Positions 5,746 through 6,152 of a stretch of 6,152 bases of DNA are shown in pieces; the first letter of the stretch is position 1, and each line of letters begins with the position of its first letter. The stretch spans positions 1-6,152 of the forward strand of contig CAJMOS010000139.1 of NCBI GenBank assembly GCA_905215015.1, read 5' to 3'. The stretch comes from an uncultured bacterium (GTDB lineage Bacteria > Spirochaetota > Spirochaetia > Sphaerochaetales > Sphaerochaetaceae). Both the position numbers and the translations under genes were made by a program. The notes beneath the pieces are model-generated. The model saw only the letters and a list, made by a program, of their open reading frames with translations. It was not told the DNA's origin and searched no databases.

Positions 5746-6152
5746 TTTTCCGCCTCCACATGTCTTTCCTTATGAGGAAGGTACTTATAGATGATGTTGA
5801 AAAGGAGGGAGCTAAACCCGAGAACCAACCCCAAATCAATCCAGAAATAACAGATTTTCAGCACTCCGGTGAATTTATTACGTGATTTCCACATGAGTAT
5901 CCACCCGAAATAGAGAACCACCACACCGATGGCGAACGAACACACATCGTTGATAATGTCCATGAGTTTCTGGTTCCGAGGAGAAAGCTTCGTCAGAAGG
6001 AAATCAACACGGACGTGCTCTTTTTTCCGATAATGAGAGCCCATGTTGATATAGGAGACCCAAACCAAGCAAGCCGTCACACCCTCTTCCAATTGCCCAA
6101 TTCGGCGGTGAGCAAACCACCAAGAGAAGACATTGAAAGCCAAAAGCATAAT
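5742..6152 (-). CDS. dctQ: TRAP transporter small permease subunit (DctQ family), 5' end missing
   Basis: The visible part is 136 codons; the frame is open to the window edge, and a Met codon at 6149 is probably internal. DctQ proteins are usually about 160-175 residues with four membrane helices. Here the first helix is cut, since the sequence starts just before the conserved short loop that leads to GQLEEGVTACLVW (residues 18-30 from that Met). The motif GSHYRKKEHVRVDFLLTKL (37-55) is the family's G-x-x-x-R-x-x-x-H-x-x-V-D signature between helices 2 and 3. Two more hydrophobic segments follow (about 70-87 and 100-121), and the protein ends in a charged tail. Its TGA overlaps the ATG of dctM. 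The small subunit pairs with DctM in the membrane. The DctP gene is probably just upstream, outside the window. Confidence 0.9.
   Translation of the reverse strand: MMLLAFNVFSWWFAHRRIGQLEEGVTACLVWVSYINMGSHYRKKEHVRVDFLLTKLSPRNQKLMDIINDVCSFAIGVVVLYFGWILMWKSRNKFTGVLKICYFWIDLGLVLGFSSLLFNIIYKYLPHKERHVEAEK

Noticed and set aside
1..6152. Defence system, CRISPR, prophage or insertion sequence
   Set aside because: No repeat array, transposase, integrase, nuclease or toxin-antitoxin motif is visible in the window; the AAA-ATPase-like fragment alone is not evidence for a defence system.

Overview
All six genes in this window lie on the minus strand, so the transcriptional order runs from high to low coordinates. 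The content is a carbohydrate-catabolism cluster followed, after a clear terminator, by an unrelated ATPase gene. TRAP transporter genes, a ROK-family regulator, a mannitol-dehydrogenase-family enzyme and a neighbouring 'AAA-ATPase-like' gene (PF09820 type) together suggest an anaerobic, host- or sediment-associated bacterium of moderate GC. A Sphaerochaeta/Treponema-like spirochaete is my best guess. This is inferred from family content only; no ribosomal or marker gene is present.

Layout in the direction of transcription: (1) 6152-5742, the 5'-truncated small membrane subunit (DctQ type) of a TRAP transporter. (2) 5745-4456, the large membrane subunit (DctM type), overlapping the first gene by ATGA. 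(3) 4442-3552, a xylose-isomerase-like TIM-barrel sugar isomerase/epimerase, 13 bases after dctM and with a strong ribosome binding site in between. (4) A 93-base gap with a candidate promoter and a short direct repeat. (5) 3458-2328, a ROK-family (NagC/XylR-like) repressor with a GTG start. (6) A 130-base gap with a 24-bp near-perfect AT-rich palindrome and a candidate promoter. (7) 2197-728, a long-chain polyol dehydrogenase of the mannitol 2-dehydrogenase/fructuronate reductase family. (8) A textbook intrinsic terminator at 671-712. (9) 592-1, the N-terminal 197 residues of an AAA-ATPase-like protein that runs off the window.

How they fit together (inference): the TRAP transporter brings in a sugar acid, uronate or polyol. 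The TIM-barrel enzyme isomerises or epimerises a keto-sugar form, the dehydrogenase interconverts ketose and polyol (or fructuronate and mannonate), and the ROK protein senses an intermediate and controls the cluster, possibly through the palindrome in front of the dehydrogenase. The substrate cannot be assigned from the window. The periplasmic binding subunit (DctP) and any kinase, dehydratase or aldolase are not here; DctP probably lies upstream of position 6152.

I found no RNA genes, CRISPR arrays, insertion sequences or phage genes. The set is mostly recognisable families. The parts that are not explained are the substrate, the proposed operator, and the atypical sugar-binding motif of the ROK protein.
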